Source: Anaerolineales bacterium (GTDB taxonomy: Bacteria > Chloroflexota > Anaerolineae > Anaerolineales > Villigracilaceae). From it: a stretch of 64,000 bases of DNA. The notes under the pieces were generated by a model. The model worked only from the letters and a program-made list of their open reading frames with translations. It did no database searches and was not told the DNA's origin. Location of the stretch: the NCBI GenBank assembly GCA_026928255.1, contig JAIXKJ010000008.1, forward strand, positions 783,298 to 847,297. The letters are read 5' to 3'. The stretch's first letter is position 1, and each line of letters starts with the position of its first letter. The position numbers were made by a program, and so were the translations under genes. Positions 33,807-41,914 of this stretch are shown one piece after another.

Positions 33807-34844
33807 TTAAATCGGATGCAACCCCGAGAACTCCAAGCCCAGCGTCTCGTCCCAGCCCAGCATCAAGTTCATGCACTGCACCGCCGAACCCGAAGCGCCC
33901 TTCATCAAGTTGTCAATCGCGGACATCGCCACGACATGCCCGTTGCTTTCGTCCAGTTCAAAGCCCAAGTCGGCGTAGTTTGACCCCGCCAAAATCTTCG
34001 GCTCGGGGACGCGGTAAATGCCGCGCTGTTCTCTCACCACGCGGATAAACGGATTTTCGTTCGCCGCCGCGCGATAGGCTTTCCATAAGTCTTTGGTCGC
34101 CACGCCCGCTTTGACCTTCGCATGCGCTGTCGCCAAAACGCCGCGAACTAAATCCACGGCGGTCATGGTCAACGAAACATCTTTGACTCCCATTTCCTGA
34201 ATCACTTCCGCCGTATGACGATGACCGAACGCCGAAAAGGTGCGGATGACGTTGGCGCGTTCGGCGTGCAGCGAGCCGCTGTTGCCTTCCGCGCCGCCTT
34301 CGGACGAACCGACCTTGACTTCAATCAAAATCGGCGCGGACGTATCCAGCAAGTCCGCTTTGATTAACGGAAGCAATGCGAGATTGCTCGCCGTCGCGTT
34401 GCAGCCCACGCCGCTGATGTAACTCGCCTTTGCGATTTCGGCGCGATGCAATTCGGGCAGACCGTAAACGAACTTGTCCAACCATTCGGGCGCGGCGTGT
34501 TTTTCGCCGTACCATTTCTCGTAGAAGTCCGCGTCGCGCAAGCGGAAGTCCGCCGAGAGGTCAATGATTTTCGTCCCAAGTTTGGCGAAGTCCGCGATAT
34601 TTTTTTGCGCCTGTCCGTGCGGCTGCGCCAAAAATAAAACGTCCGCAGGTTCAAGTTGCGACGGATCGCTAAATTTCAACTGCGTGCGCTTCCGCAAATT
34701 GGGGTGCGTCTGATAGACGTACTCGCCAACCCGCGAGCGCGAAGTCGCCTGCTTGACTTCAACCTGCGGATGACTCAACAACAACCTTAACAACTCTCCG
34801 CCGCCGTACCCCGACCCGCCGACAATTGAAACGCTAACCATCAA
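33807..34844 (-). CDS. lysY: [LysW]-glutamyl/aminoadipyl phosphate reductase
   Basis: 345 residues of the ArgC/LysY family. The dinucleotide loop is GGSGYGGGELLRLL (about 9-22) and the catalytic Cys lies in YISGVGCNATASNLALLPL. It reduces the carrier-bound acyl phosphate to the semialdehyde with NADPH. It is followed by the repeat-filled gap and lysZ. Confidence 0.88.
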   Translation of the reverse strand: MMVSVSIVGGSGYGGGELLRLLLSHPQVEVKQATSRSRVGEYVYQTHPNLRKRTQLKFSDPSQLEPADVLFLAQPHGQAQKNIADFAKLGTKIIDLSADFRLRDADFYEKWYGEKHAAPEWLDKFVYGLPELHRAEIAKASYISGVGCNATASNLALLPLIKADLLDTSAPILIEVKVGSSEGGAEGNSGSLHAERANVIRTFSAFGHRHTAEVIQEMGVKDVSLTMTAVDLVRGVLATAHAKVKAGVATKDLWKAYRAAANENPFIRVVREQRGIYRVPEPKILAGSNYADLGFELDESNGHVVAMSAIDNLMKGASGSAVQCMNLMLGWDETLGLEFSGLHPI

Positions 34845-34866
34845 TAATTCCTCCGTTTTCGTTCGT

Positions 34867-34890
34867 GAATCCGTTTTAGAGTCCGTTTAC
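34867..34890. repeat. 24-base direct repeat, copy 1 (argF-lysY gap)
   Basis: Identical to 35939-35962. The pair brackets argF. Further partial AAACGGACT/AGTCCGTTT copies lie beside each one, able to form hairpins. Confidence 0.75.
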
Positions 34891-34900
34891 AGCAGTCCGT

Positions 34901-35872
34901 TTATAGACCGCCCAGCAGCCGCGCCAAAATCGCTTTTTGCGCGTGCAAACGGTTGTGCGCCTGCGGAAAAATCACCGAGTGCAAACCGTCCGCCACGTCG
35001 TCGGTCAACTCGTGATTGCGATGCGCGGGCAGGCAATGCATGACGATAACGTCTTTTCGCGCCTCGTCCACCAATTGGGCGTTGACTTGATACGGCGCAA
35101 AAATTTCGTCTCGTTTTGCGGCTTCCGCTTCCTGACCCATGCTCGCCCAAGCGTCGGTGTAAATCACGTCCGCGTTTTTGACCGCTTCATGCGGATCGTT
35201 ATAAAACGCAAGGCTCGCGCCCGTTTCGCAAGCGATTCCCTTTGCGATTTCAACCGCCTTCGCCGAAATCTCATAGCCGACTGGATTCGCAATCGTAAAG
35301 TTCCAGCCCAATTTGGCGCAGACGTGCATCAGCGAGAGCGCGACGTTATTTCCGTCGCCGACAAACGCCACGTTCAGACCTTTGGCTTTGCCGAATCTCT
35401 CTTGAATTGTCAGCGCGTCTGACAGCGCTTGACAGGGATGATTGTAATCGCTCAACCCGTTGACGACAGGCACGGACGACCACTCCGCCAATTCGAGGAT
35501 GTGTTCGTGCGCGAAGACCCGCGCCATGATTCCTTGCGCGTATCCCGCCAACACCCGCGCCACGTCCGCCACCGATTCGCGTTGACCGAGTCCGATCTCT
35601 GCGGGCGAAAGGTACATCGCATGACCGCCCAAATGCTGCATCGCCATCTCAAACGAGACGCGCGTCCGCAAACTGGGTTTTTGGAAAACCATCGCCAGCG
35701 CTTTGCCTTTCAACAAAGGCGCGTTGCCGCCGTTGAAATATTCCTTCTTCAAATCTATGGCGAGGTTTAATAAATCCTGCAATTCCTCCGCAGAGAAATC
35801 GGCGATATGCAGAAAATCTTTCTTCACCGCAAACTGCGGGCTGACCTTTACTTGCATCGCTTGCACGTCCAT
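34901..35872 (-). CDS. argF: Ornithine carbamoyltransferase
   Basis: 323 residues. Carbamoyl-phosphate motif [14 protein letters not shown] (about 64-77), [10 protein letters not shown], the ornithine-binding DAWASMGQE region and [10 protein letters not shown] are typical of OTC rather than aspartate carbamoyltransferase. It makes citrulline. Its presence within the LysW cluster ties that cluster to arginine. It is bracketed by 24-base direct repeats. M6 (MQVKVS) is an alternative start. Confidence 0.9.
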   Translation of the reverse strand: MDVQAMQVKVSPQFAVKKDFLHIADFSAEELQDLLNLAIDLKKEYFNGGNAPLLKGKALAMVFQKPSLRTRVSFEMAMQHLGGHAMYLSPAEIGLGQRESVADVARVLAGYAQGIMARVFAHEHILELAEWSSVPVVNGLSDYNHPCQALSDALTIQERFGKAKGLNVAFVGDGNNVALSLMHVCAKLGWNFTIANPVGYEISAKAVEIAKGIACETGASLAFYNDPHEAVKNADVIYTDAWASMGQEAEAAKRDEIFAPYQVNAQLVDEARKDVIVMHCLPAHRNHELTDDVADGLHSVIFPQAHNRLHAQKAILARLLGGL

Positions 35873-35938
35873 AATCGCTCCAATGATCTTTCTTATAAAC
35901 GGACTGAAACGGATTACGCAAAGTCCGTTTTTATCCGC

Positions 35939-35962
35939 GAATCCGTTTTAGAGTCCGTTTAC
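35939..35962. repeat. 24-base direct repeat, copy 2 (lysX-argF junction)
   Basis: Identical to 34867-34890. This copy includes the lysX stop codon, so the last codons of lysX are made from the repeat. Confidence 0.75.
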
Positions 35963-36811
35963 CACGCCCGCCGCATACTCCACAATCTCGCCCGCGATGT
36001 CAATCCCACTGACGGGCTGCATGGTGTGAAACTCCATCGTGTGATTGATCTCGTTGACCACCAAACCTTTTTGCGGATGTTCGACCAAATCCACCGCCAG
36101 CACGCCGCCGCCGACGGATTTCGCCGCCCGCAGACAAATGTCCTCGATCTCTGGCGTGATCGGGCACAACTCGCCTTCGCCGCCGCGCGCCGTGTTCGTA
36201 ATCCAATGTTCGGATTTGCGATACATCGCCGTCAACACTTTCTCGCCGATGACAATGGCGCGGATGTCTCTCCCAGGTTTGGCGATATATTCCTGAATAT
36301 AAAAAACGGAATGTTGCACCGACCCCAGCGTGGACTTGTGTTCCAGCACCGCTTCCGCCGCGTCGCGGTCGTTGAGTTTCGCCAGCAAGCGCCCCCACGA
36401 GCCGACGACGGGTTTTAGCACGACGGGATAGCCGAACGCTTCAATCGCTTCCAGCGCCGCTTCGGGCGTGAACGCCGTCGCGTTGTGCGGCTGCGGAACT
36501 CCGTCCCGCGCCAGCGCCGCGCTGGTCATCAACTTATCGCCGCAGATTTCCGCCACCGCCGCCGTGTTGACCGTCGGCACGCCGAAAGCGTTCAACAGGC
36601 GCAAGGCGTACAATCCGCTGTTGTAACTGATGCTGCGTTCGATCACCGCGTCGTACTCGCGCCACGGCGCCGCGTCGTCCAAATCAAAATGAATCGCGCG
36701 GTCGTCGAGGCGCTCGTAATCAATGCCGCGCTTTTCCAACGCGCCGAAGATCCACTTCTCCTCCACGCGCACCCGCGAATACAAAACGCCAAACTTTAAT
36801 CGTCGTTGCAT
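35948..36811 (-). CDS. lysX: [LysW]-amino acid ligase (LysX/ArgX type)
   Basis: 287 residues of the ATP-grasp RimK/LysX group. ATP-grasp motifs [13 protein letters not shown] (about 128-140), YIQEYI and the metal-binding [12 protein letters not shown] near the C-terminus are visible. It joins glutamate (or aminoadipate) through its amino group to the C-terminal glutamate of LysW. It lies directly downstream of lysW. The substrate is inferred to be glutamate because argF, argG and argH are in the same operon. Confidence 0.85.
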   Translation of the reverse strand: MQRRLKFGVLYSRVRVEEKWIFGALEKRGIDYERLDDRAIHFDLDDAAPWREYDAVIERSISYNSGLYALRLLNAFGVPTVNTAAVAEICGDKLMTSAALARDGVPQPHNATAFTPEAALEAIEAFGYPVVLKPVVGSWGRLLAKLNDRDAAEAVLEHKSTLGSVQHSVFYIQEYIAKPGRDIRAIVIGEKVLTAMYRKSEHWITNTARGGEGELCPITPEIEDICLRAAKSVGGGVLAVDLVEHPQKGLVVNEINHTMEFHTMQPVSGIDIAGEIVEYAAGVVNGL

Positions 36812-36865
36812 ACATTCTCCAAACTGGCAGATTACTAATTACCTAATTACCTAATCACCCAATCC

Positions 36866-37036
36866 CTACTCCCCCCAATCCTCCTGCTCCATCGGCGCAA
36901 GCTGCACCGCCGCAGGGTCGAGCGCGGTAACTTCCAAATCCACGCCGCAATCCGAGCAGACCAAAATCTCGCCGACTTCCGTTCCAGCGGCTAACTCAAT
37001 CTGGGCTTCACATTCGGGGCAAATAACGTTGTTCAT
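36866..37036 (-). CDS. lysW: Amino-group carrier protein LysW
   Basis: A 56-residue gene with ATG at 37036-37034, a GGAG site and TAG at 36868-36866. It has a zinc ribbon with CPEC (6-9) and CSDC (27-30), an acidic middle and the diagnostic C-terminus EDWGE. The final glutamate is the attachment point for the biosynthetic intermediate. Carrier-bound synthesis keeps reactive intermediates from cyclising. It lies 3 bp after argH and before lysX. Confidence 0.95.
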   Translation of the reverse strand: MNNVICPECEAQIELAAGTEVGEILVCSDCGVDLEVTALDPAAVQLAPMEQEDWGE

Positions 37037-37039
37037 TTC

Positions 37040-38563
37040 TTACTCTCCTTTGATTTTTTGAATTTGATTTAGAACCGATTGCAGGCTTGCGCCGCCAATC
37101 GTATTTCTTTTGTTGATGGATTCCAGCGGATTAAAAGCTTGATACACGTCCGCCGCAAACTTCGGACTTATTGCCTGATACGCTTCGAGCGGCATTTTCT
37201 CCGCCGACACATTTCTCTCCCACGCCGCGCGGACGACTTGTCCCGCCGCTTCGTGCGCCTTGCGAAACGGAACGCCCTTGCCGACCAAATAATCCGCCAA
37301 ATCCGTCGCCAGCATGGATGAATCAATTGCGCTCCGCATCCGTTCCGCTTTGACGCTCATCGTCCGCAAGGCTTCGGCGATGACGGGCAAAACTGCCAGC
37401 AGCGTGTCCGTCGCCTGAAAGACGGGCGCTTTATCTTCCTGCAAATCTTTATCGTAGGTAGACGGCAAACCTTTGAGCGTCGCCAATAAACCCGTTAGCA
37501 AACCGAGCAACGTCCCCGCTTTGCCGCGCGCGAGTTCAAACACGTCGGGATTTTTCTTCTGCGGCATTAAACTCGAACCCGTCGAAAACGCATCGGACAA
37601 CTCGAAGAAGCCGAATTCCGCGCTGGTGAATAAAACAATTTGCTCGGCGAGCTTGCTCAAATGAACGCCGATCATCGTCGCGCAGAAAAGATACTCCGCC
37701 GCGAAATCTCTGTCGGAGACCGCGTCGAGGCTGTTTTGCGAAACGTCCGCAAAGCCGAGTTTTTCCGCCAACGCGATTCGGTCAACGTCAAAGGGGACGC
37801 CTGCCAACGCGCCGCTCCCCAATGGCAGAATGGAAACTCGCTTCGTCAAATCGTTTAATCGTTCAACGTCTCTTTGCAGCGGGTGATAATGACTCAGCCA
37901 CCAATGCGCCAATAAAATTGGTTGAGCGCGTTGCAAGTGAGTGTAGCCAGGCATGAAGATGACGTTCTCATCTTTTCCCTCATCCCCAACCCTTCTCCCA
38001 TAGGTAGAAGGGAGTCGAGTCCCCTCTCTCTGTGGGAGAGTCGTCAACTGCGCGACATGATTCTGTTTTTCTCGAGTAGAAGGGAGTCGAGTCCCCTCTC
38101 CCTGTGGGAGAGGGCTAGGGTGAGGGAGCGCTTTCTCGGCATTCTCGACTAACGCCGCCTGCAAATTTTTCAGCGCGGATTCCAATTCGGGAATCGCGCT
38201 CAACATCCACAAACGGAAGTCGGTCGCCACTTGATCGTTGCGGCTGCGCCCCGTGTGCAATTTGCCCGCCGCCTCGCCGATGAGTTCGGTCAACCTGCGC
38301 TCGACGGCGGTGTGAATATCTTCGTCGGAGGGGACGAAGGAAAACTGTCCCGAAGAAAATTCTTCTCGGACGGTATCCAGCCCAAAGGCGATGGCGGCGC
38401 GTTCTTCGTCCGAAAGAATGCCCGCTTTGTGAATCGCGTCCGCCCAGGCGAGGCTTCCGTCCACGTCTTGAAGCGCGAGGCGTTGATCCACGCTTAGCGA
38501 AGCGTTGAGTTCAAACGCAAGTTGATTTGGCGATTGGGCAAAGCGCCCGCCCCAAAGAGTCAT
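37040..38563 (-). CDS. argH: Argininosuccinate lyase with a repeat-encoded insertion
   Basis: 507 residues, about 50 longer than usual. The start is the ATG at 38563 (MTLWGGRF, GAGGAA upstream); the frame is open further but has no argH homology. Catalytic and signature motifs are intact: TGRSRNDQVATD (about 104-115), MPGYTHLQRAQP (about 204-215) and GSSLMPQKKNPD. Residues of about 145-200 are made from the CT-rich repeat, including PHPSPLPQGEGTRLPS and a second near copy. The insertion falls between two conserved helices, so the enzyme may still work. Product: arginine plus fumarate. Confidence 0.9.
   Translation of the reverse strand: MTLWGGRFAQSPNQLAFELNASLSVDQRLALQDVDGSLAWADAIHKAGILSDEERAAIAFGLDTVREEFSSGQFSFVPSDEDIHTAVERRLTELIGEAAGKLHTGRSRNDQVATDFRLWMLSAIPELESALKNLQAALVENAEKALPHPSPLPQGEGTRLPSTREKQNHVAQLTTLPQREGTRLPSTYGRRVGDEGKDENVIFMPGYTHLQRAQPILLAHWWLSHYHPLQRDVERLNDLTKRVSILPLGSGALAGVPFDVDRIALAEKLGFADVSQNSLDAVSDRDFAAEYLFCATMIGVHLSKLAEQIVLFTSAEFGFFELSDAFSTGSSLMPQKKNPDVFELARGKAGTLLGLLTGLLATLKGLPSTYDKDLQEDKAPVFQATDTLLAVLPVIAEALRTMSVKAERMRSAIDSSMLATDLADYLVGKGVPFRKAHEAAGQVVRAAWERNVSAEKMPLEAYQAISPKFAADVYQAFNPLESINKRNTIGGASLQSVLNQIQKIKGE
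37964..38131. repeat. CT-rich palindromic repeat, copy 4, tandem-duplicated inside argH
   Basis: CCCTCATCC and TAGGGTGAGGG ends bracket two near-identical blocks (about 37999-38040 and 38075-38114). Each carries GTAGAAGGGAGTCGAGTCCC followed by a CTCTC/GGGAGAG hairpin. The total length of 168 bp (56 codons) keeps the reading frame. Confidence 0.8.
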
Positions 38564-38625
38564 AAGTTTCCTCGTTGATTGGCAATTAGTAATTGGTAAA
38601 TTACTAATTACTAATTCTCTATTCT

Positions 38626-39897
38626 CTAATCCCTTTTGAATTTCGAATAATCCGGCTTCGGCATATCGAGCCCCGATACGGGCAAGCCGTTCAAGCCGCG
38701 CACTTTCAGGCTGAGACCGTACAAGCGGATGAAACCTTCGGCGTGGCTTTGGTCGTAGACGTCCTCTTCGCCGAAGGTGGCGAAATCTTCGCGGTACAAA
38801 CTGAACGGCGATTTGCGCCCCGCGCTGATGATGTTGCCTTTGTACAGTTTCAAGCGAACCGCGCCTGTAACGGGCACTTGCGTGGAGTTGACGAAAGCGT
38901 CCAGCGCTTCGCGCAAGGGCGTGAACCACAAGCCGTTGTAAGTCAACTCGGCGTATTTGACGGCGGCGATTTGTTTGAAGGCAATGGTCTCGTGATCGAG
39001 AATCAGCGATTCGAGTTCGCGGTGCGCGTAATGCAAAATTGCGCCGCCGGGCGTTTCGTACACGCCGTGCGATTTCATTCCGACCAGCCGATTTTCGACC
39101 AAATCCACGCGCCCGATTCCGTGATGTCCGCCGAGCGCGTTGAGCGTGGACAAAATTTGCGCGGGCGAAAGTTTTTCTCCGTTCACCGCAATCGGGTCGC
39201 CGCTTTCAAATGCGATCTCCACATACTGCGCTTCGTCGGGCGCGTCTTCCGGCGACGCGGAAATTTGATACATGCTTTCTTCGGGTTCGTTCCACGGGTC
39301 TTCGAGCAGACCGCCCTCGTGCGAAAGATGCCATAGGTTTGAATCGCGGCTGTAAATAGATTTGACCGTCGCGGTTACTGGCACGTTATGTTTCGCGGCG
39401 AAAGCAATCGCGTCTTCCCGCGAGCGGATGTCCCATTCGCGCCACGGGGCGATGATTTGCAAGCGCGGGTCGAGCGCCATCACCGTCAACTCAAAGCGGA
39501 CTTGGTCGTTGCCTTTGCCCGTCGCGCCGTGCGCGATTGCGTCCGCGCCCGTTTGATGCGCGACGTCCACTAGATGTTTGGCGATCAACGGGCGGGCGAG
39601 CGACGTGCCGAGCAAATATTTGTGTTCATAAATTGCGCCCGCTTTCAACGCGGGAAAAATATAATCGCCGACAAATTCTTCTCGCATGTCGTGGATGACA
39701 AACTCGTCCGCGCCGCTGTTCAACGCTTTTTCTTCCATGCCGTTCAAATCTTCGTCGCCCTGACCGAGGTCGGCGCAAAAGCAAACCACTTGACAGCCGT
39801 AATTTTCTTTCAGCCACGGCACAATGACCGAGGTGTCCAATCCGCCCGAATAGGCGAGGACGACTTTCTTCACTTGCGGTTTTGATTTCGGACTCAT
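38626..39897 (-). CDS. argG: Argininosuccinate synthase
   Basis: 423 residues. The ATP-pyrophosphatase loop is [13 protein letters not shown] (about 14-26), and [14 protein letters not shown] is present. It joins citrulline and aspartate. A GGAGAG site precedes the ATG. It is first in the nine-gene cluster, behind an apparent attenuator (39914-40118). AT-rich palindromic spacer (about 38580-38625) separates it from argH. Confidence 0.93.
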   Translation of the reverse strand: MSPKSKPQVKKVVLAYSGGLDTSVIVPWLKENYGCQVVCFCADLGQGDEDLNGMEEKALNSGADEFVIHDMREEFVGDYIFPALKAGAIYEHKYLLGTSLARPLIAKHLVDVAHQTGADAIAHGATGKGNDQVRFELTVMALDPRLQIIAPWREWDIRSREDAIAFAAKHNVPVTATVKSIYSRDSNLWHLSHEGGLLEDPWNEPEESMYQISASPEDAPDEAQYVEIAFESGDPIAVNGEKLSPAQILSTLNALGGHHGIGRVDLVENRLVGMKSHGVYETPGGAILHYAHRELESLILDHETIAFKQIAAVKYAELTYNGLWFTPLREALDAFVNSTQVPVTGAVRLKLYKGNIISAGRKSPFSLYREDFATFGEEDVYDQSHAEGFIRLYGLSLKVRGLNGLPVSGLDMPKPDYSKFKRD

Positions 39898-39913
39898 TCA
39901 TCTCTCCAATTTG

Positions 39914-39953
39914 AAAATAAAAAAGCAGCCCGTCCGAGAAGGATGGGCTGCTT
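39914..39953 (-). terminator. Attenuator terminator in front of argG
   Basis: Read leftward, AAGCAGCCC (39953-39945) pairs with GGGCTGCTT (39931-39923) and is followed by six T, ATTTT. The run ends about 17 bases before the argG start. The strand would be cut before argG unless the hairpin is avoided. Confidence 0.8.
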
Positions 39954-39977
39954 GGGTTGACATGCGATTCGCCTAGT

Positions 39978-40082
39978 TCATAAATTCGCGTTCGCGTCGT
40001 CAAAACAAAAAACTCCCAGCCTTCTAAAAGAAGCGGGCTTCTTGGCACGACGGGTACGCGGTAAAACAAACAGGGCAAACAT
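39978..40082 (-). CDS. Putative Arg-rich leader peptide of the arginine cluster
   Basis: A 34-codon ORF (ATG 40082-40080, TGA 39980-39978) that begins MFALFVLPRTRRAKKP and has five Arg codons: CGT-ACC-CGT-CGT at codons 9-12 and AGA-AGG at 20-21. It starts 9 bases after a TAGAAT -10 box, so it is nearly leaderless. It lies between the promoter and a strong terminator before argG. This is the plan of an amino-acid attenuator sensing charged tRNA-Arg. Translation is inferred. Confidence 0.6.
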   Translation of the reverse strand: MFALFVLPRTRRAKKPASFRRLGVFCFDDANANL

Positions 40083-40090
40083 TGGGCGCT

Positions 40091-40118
40091 ATTCTACTAT
40101 CAACTGGAAATGAGTCAA
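40091..40118 (-). promoter_or_regulatory. Promoter of the arginine cluster
   Basis: On the minus strand TTGACT (40118-40113) and TAGAAT (40096-40091) are 16 bp apart. Confidence 0.75.
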
Positions 40119-40212
40119 GTGTTTTAAGGCGGCAATTTAAAAATAGATTGTCGTCATTGTTTCGGCTGTTTTCAACTTCCGCTTTTGTTTTCAAGCAAAT
40201 TACGCAAACCCC

Positions 40213-40241
40213 TTGACATATCGCCCGCGCTTGCATAGAAT
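40213..40241 (+). promoter_or_regulatory. Promoter of the aspartokinase leader
   Basis: TTGACA (40213-40218) and TAGAAT (40236-40241) with 17-bp spacing, near consensus. It diverges from the arginine promoter, with about 95 bp between the two -35 boxes. Confidence 0.85.
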
Positions 40242-40251
40242 ACCGCCCAAC

Positions 40252-40350
40252 ATGAAAATCATTTTGACGACCGCCGCCTGTACTTTCGGCATGACCATGT
40301 CCACCACCTCCGGGAATCACCGCGAGGCATTAGCGCTTGGTCAAAGATAA
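40252..40350 (+). CDS. Thr/Met-rich leader peptide of aspartokinase
   Basis: A 32-codon ORF starting 11 bases after the -10 box. It begins MKIILTTAACTFGMTMSTTS, with six Thr, three Met and two Ile codons in the first 19. Codons 23-26 contain GCGAGGC (40322-40328), which can pair with the 5' arm of the downstream terminator. If a ribosome stalls in the Thr/Met codons the antiterminator forms; if it reads on, the terminator forms. It is comparable in design to thrL of E. coli. Confidence 0.75.
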   Translation: MKIILTTAACTFGMTMSTTSGNHREALALGQR

Positions 40351-40380
40351 CCGTCAAAACGGAATCAAACGAAACACGCA

Positions 40381-40409
40381 AACGCCTCGCAAACCGCGAG
40401 GCGTTTTTA
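40381..40409 (+). terminator. Attenuator terminator in front of aspartokinase
   Basis: AACGCCTCGC (40381-40390) and GCGAGGCGTT (40396-40405) form a 10-bp stem followed by T residues, 47 bases before the aspartokinase ATG. Confidence 0.9.
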
Positions 40410-40455
40410 TTTGCCGCAAGCCTCTCTTTCAGAGAAGCGCAAAGGAGAAACGCCT

Positions 40456-41880
40456 ATGAAAAAAACGTTGGTGATGAAATTCGGCGGAACGTCGGTCGGC
40501 TCGGCAGACGCGCTGAAAAACGTCGTGCAAATTATCCGCGACGCAAAAAAAGATTGGGGACGAGTCGTCGTCGTAACGTCCGCGATGAGCGGCGTGACCA
40601 ACCTGCTGCTAGACTCCGCCGCCGCCGCTTCGCAAGGAAAACTGGATTCTCTTTCAGAAACCGAATCTTCGCTGAGGGCAAAACACTTCGCCGCCGCCGA
40701 CGCGCTCGTCCCCGACTCGGCGCGGCGCGAAGCGCTCAAAGCGGAGATTGAGAAATTAATTCAAACGCAGATGAATTTGTGCAAAGCCGTCGCCGTGCTT
40801 GGCGAAGCCAGCCCGCGCGCGTTGGACGTGGTCGCTTCGCTCGGCGAGCGCATGAGCGTGCGCCTGCTTGCCGCCGTCGTCGAAAGCGGCGGGGTGCGCG
40901 CCGAAGCGCTGGAAGCCAGCGAGTTTATCGTTACCGACGGCGAGTTCCAAAACGCGCACCCCGATTTAGGAATCACCGTCGAGAAAACGCGCCGACGACT
41001 TAATCCGCTCTTGGACGAAAATGTCGTTCCGATTGTTACCGGTTTCATCGGCGCGACGGCGGAAGGGCAAGTTACCACGCTGGGGCGCGGCGGCAGCGAT
41101 TACTCGGCGGCGTTAATCGGCTTTGCGCTGCCTGCCAACGAAGTGTGGATTTGGACCGACGTGAACGGCGTGATGACCACCGACCCGCGCATTGCGCCCA
41201 ACGCGCAGACGCTGCCCGAAATTAGTTATAACGAAATCGCGGAATTGGCCTATTACGGCGCGAAAGTTTTGCACCCGAAGACGATTCGCCCGGTGGTCGA
41301 GGCCGGCATCGGCTTGCGAATTTGCAACACGTTCAACCCGTCGCACCCTGGCACGCGCTTGACCGCCAACGGACATTCCAACGGCTCGAAGGAGAAACCG
41401 GAAAAAGTCATCAAAGCCGTAACCGCGATTCGTTGCCAACGTTTGGTAACCATCGAGGGGCGCGGCATGTTGGGCGTGCCGGGCGTGGCGGCGCGCGCGT
41501 TCAGCGCGGTCGCTTCGACGGGGACGAGCGTCCCGTTGATTACGCAAGCGTCGTCGGAGCAGTCCATCTGTTTTGCGATTCCCGCCGACACTGCGCCGTC
41601 CATTTTGCGCGCGTTGGAAAAAGTTTTCAAACACGAAATCGTGCGTCAAGACATTGACCGCATTTGGTCTACCGAAGACGTAACCATCGTTACCGTCGTC
41701 GGCGCGGGGATGCGGCACATGGCGGGCGTTTCGGGCAAAGTGTTCAGCCAACTTGGCGCCAACGACGTCAATATTCTTGCCATCGCGCAAGGCTCGTCGG
41801 AAGTGTCCATTAGTTTTGTAGTGGATCACGTCAACACGGAGACGGCGGTTAAGTCGTTGCATGAGTTGATTGTGCGTTGA
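40456..41880 (+). CDS. lysC: Aspartate kinase
   Basis: 474 residues. It starts MKKTLVMKFGGTSVGSAD, the aspartokinase signature, and ends with two ACT domains (beginning near VTIEGRGMLGVPG and VTIVTVVGAGMRHM). Its form resembles the kinase half of ThrA, without a homoserine dehydrogenase domain. The ATG at 40456 has AAAGGAG; an upstream in-frame TTG does not. It commits aspartate to Thr, Met and Lys. The ACT domains and the Thr/Met leader suggest feedback by threonine or methionine. Confidence 0.92.
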   Translation: MKKTLVMKFGGTSVGSADALKNVVQIIRDAKKDWGRVVVVTSAMSGVTNLLLDSAAAASQGKLDSLSETESSLRAKHFAAADALVPDSARREALKAEIEKLIQTQMNLCKAVAVLGEASPRALDVVASLGERMSVRLLAAVVESGGVRAEALEASEFIVTDGEFQNAHPDLGITVEKTRRRLNPLLDENVVPIVTGFIGATAEGQVTTLGRGGSDYSAALIGFALPANEVWIWTDVNGVMTTDPRIAPNAQTLPEISYNEIAELAYYGAKVLHPKTIRPVVEAGIGLRICNTFNPSHPGTRLTANGHSNGSKEKPEKVIKAVTAIRCQRLVTIEGRGMLGVPGVAARAFSAVASTGTSVPLITQASSEQSICFAIPADTAPSILRALEKVFKHEIVRQDIDRIWSTEDVTIVTVVGAGMRHMAGVSGKVFSQLGANDVNILAIAQGSSEVSISFVVDHVNTETAVKSLHELIVR

Positions 41881-41914
41881 AATCTTGCCAATTACCTTCT
41901 CAAAAGGAGTTTTT

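Noticed and set aside
37040..38563. argH considered a pseudogene because of the repeat insertion
   Set aside because: The frame stays open, all active-site motifs are intact and the insertion lies between them.
39626..40078. 150-codon leftward frame across the argG leader
   Set aside because: It overlaps argG out of frame; the 34-codon Arg-rich frame directly after the -10 box is the better candidate.
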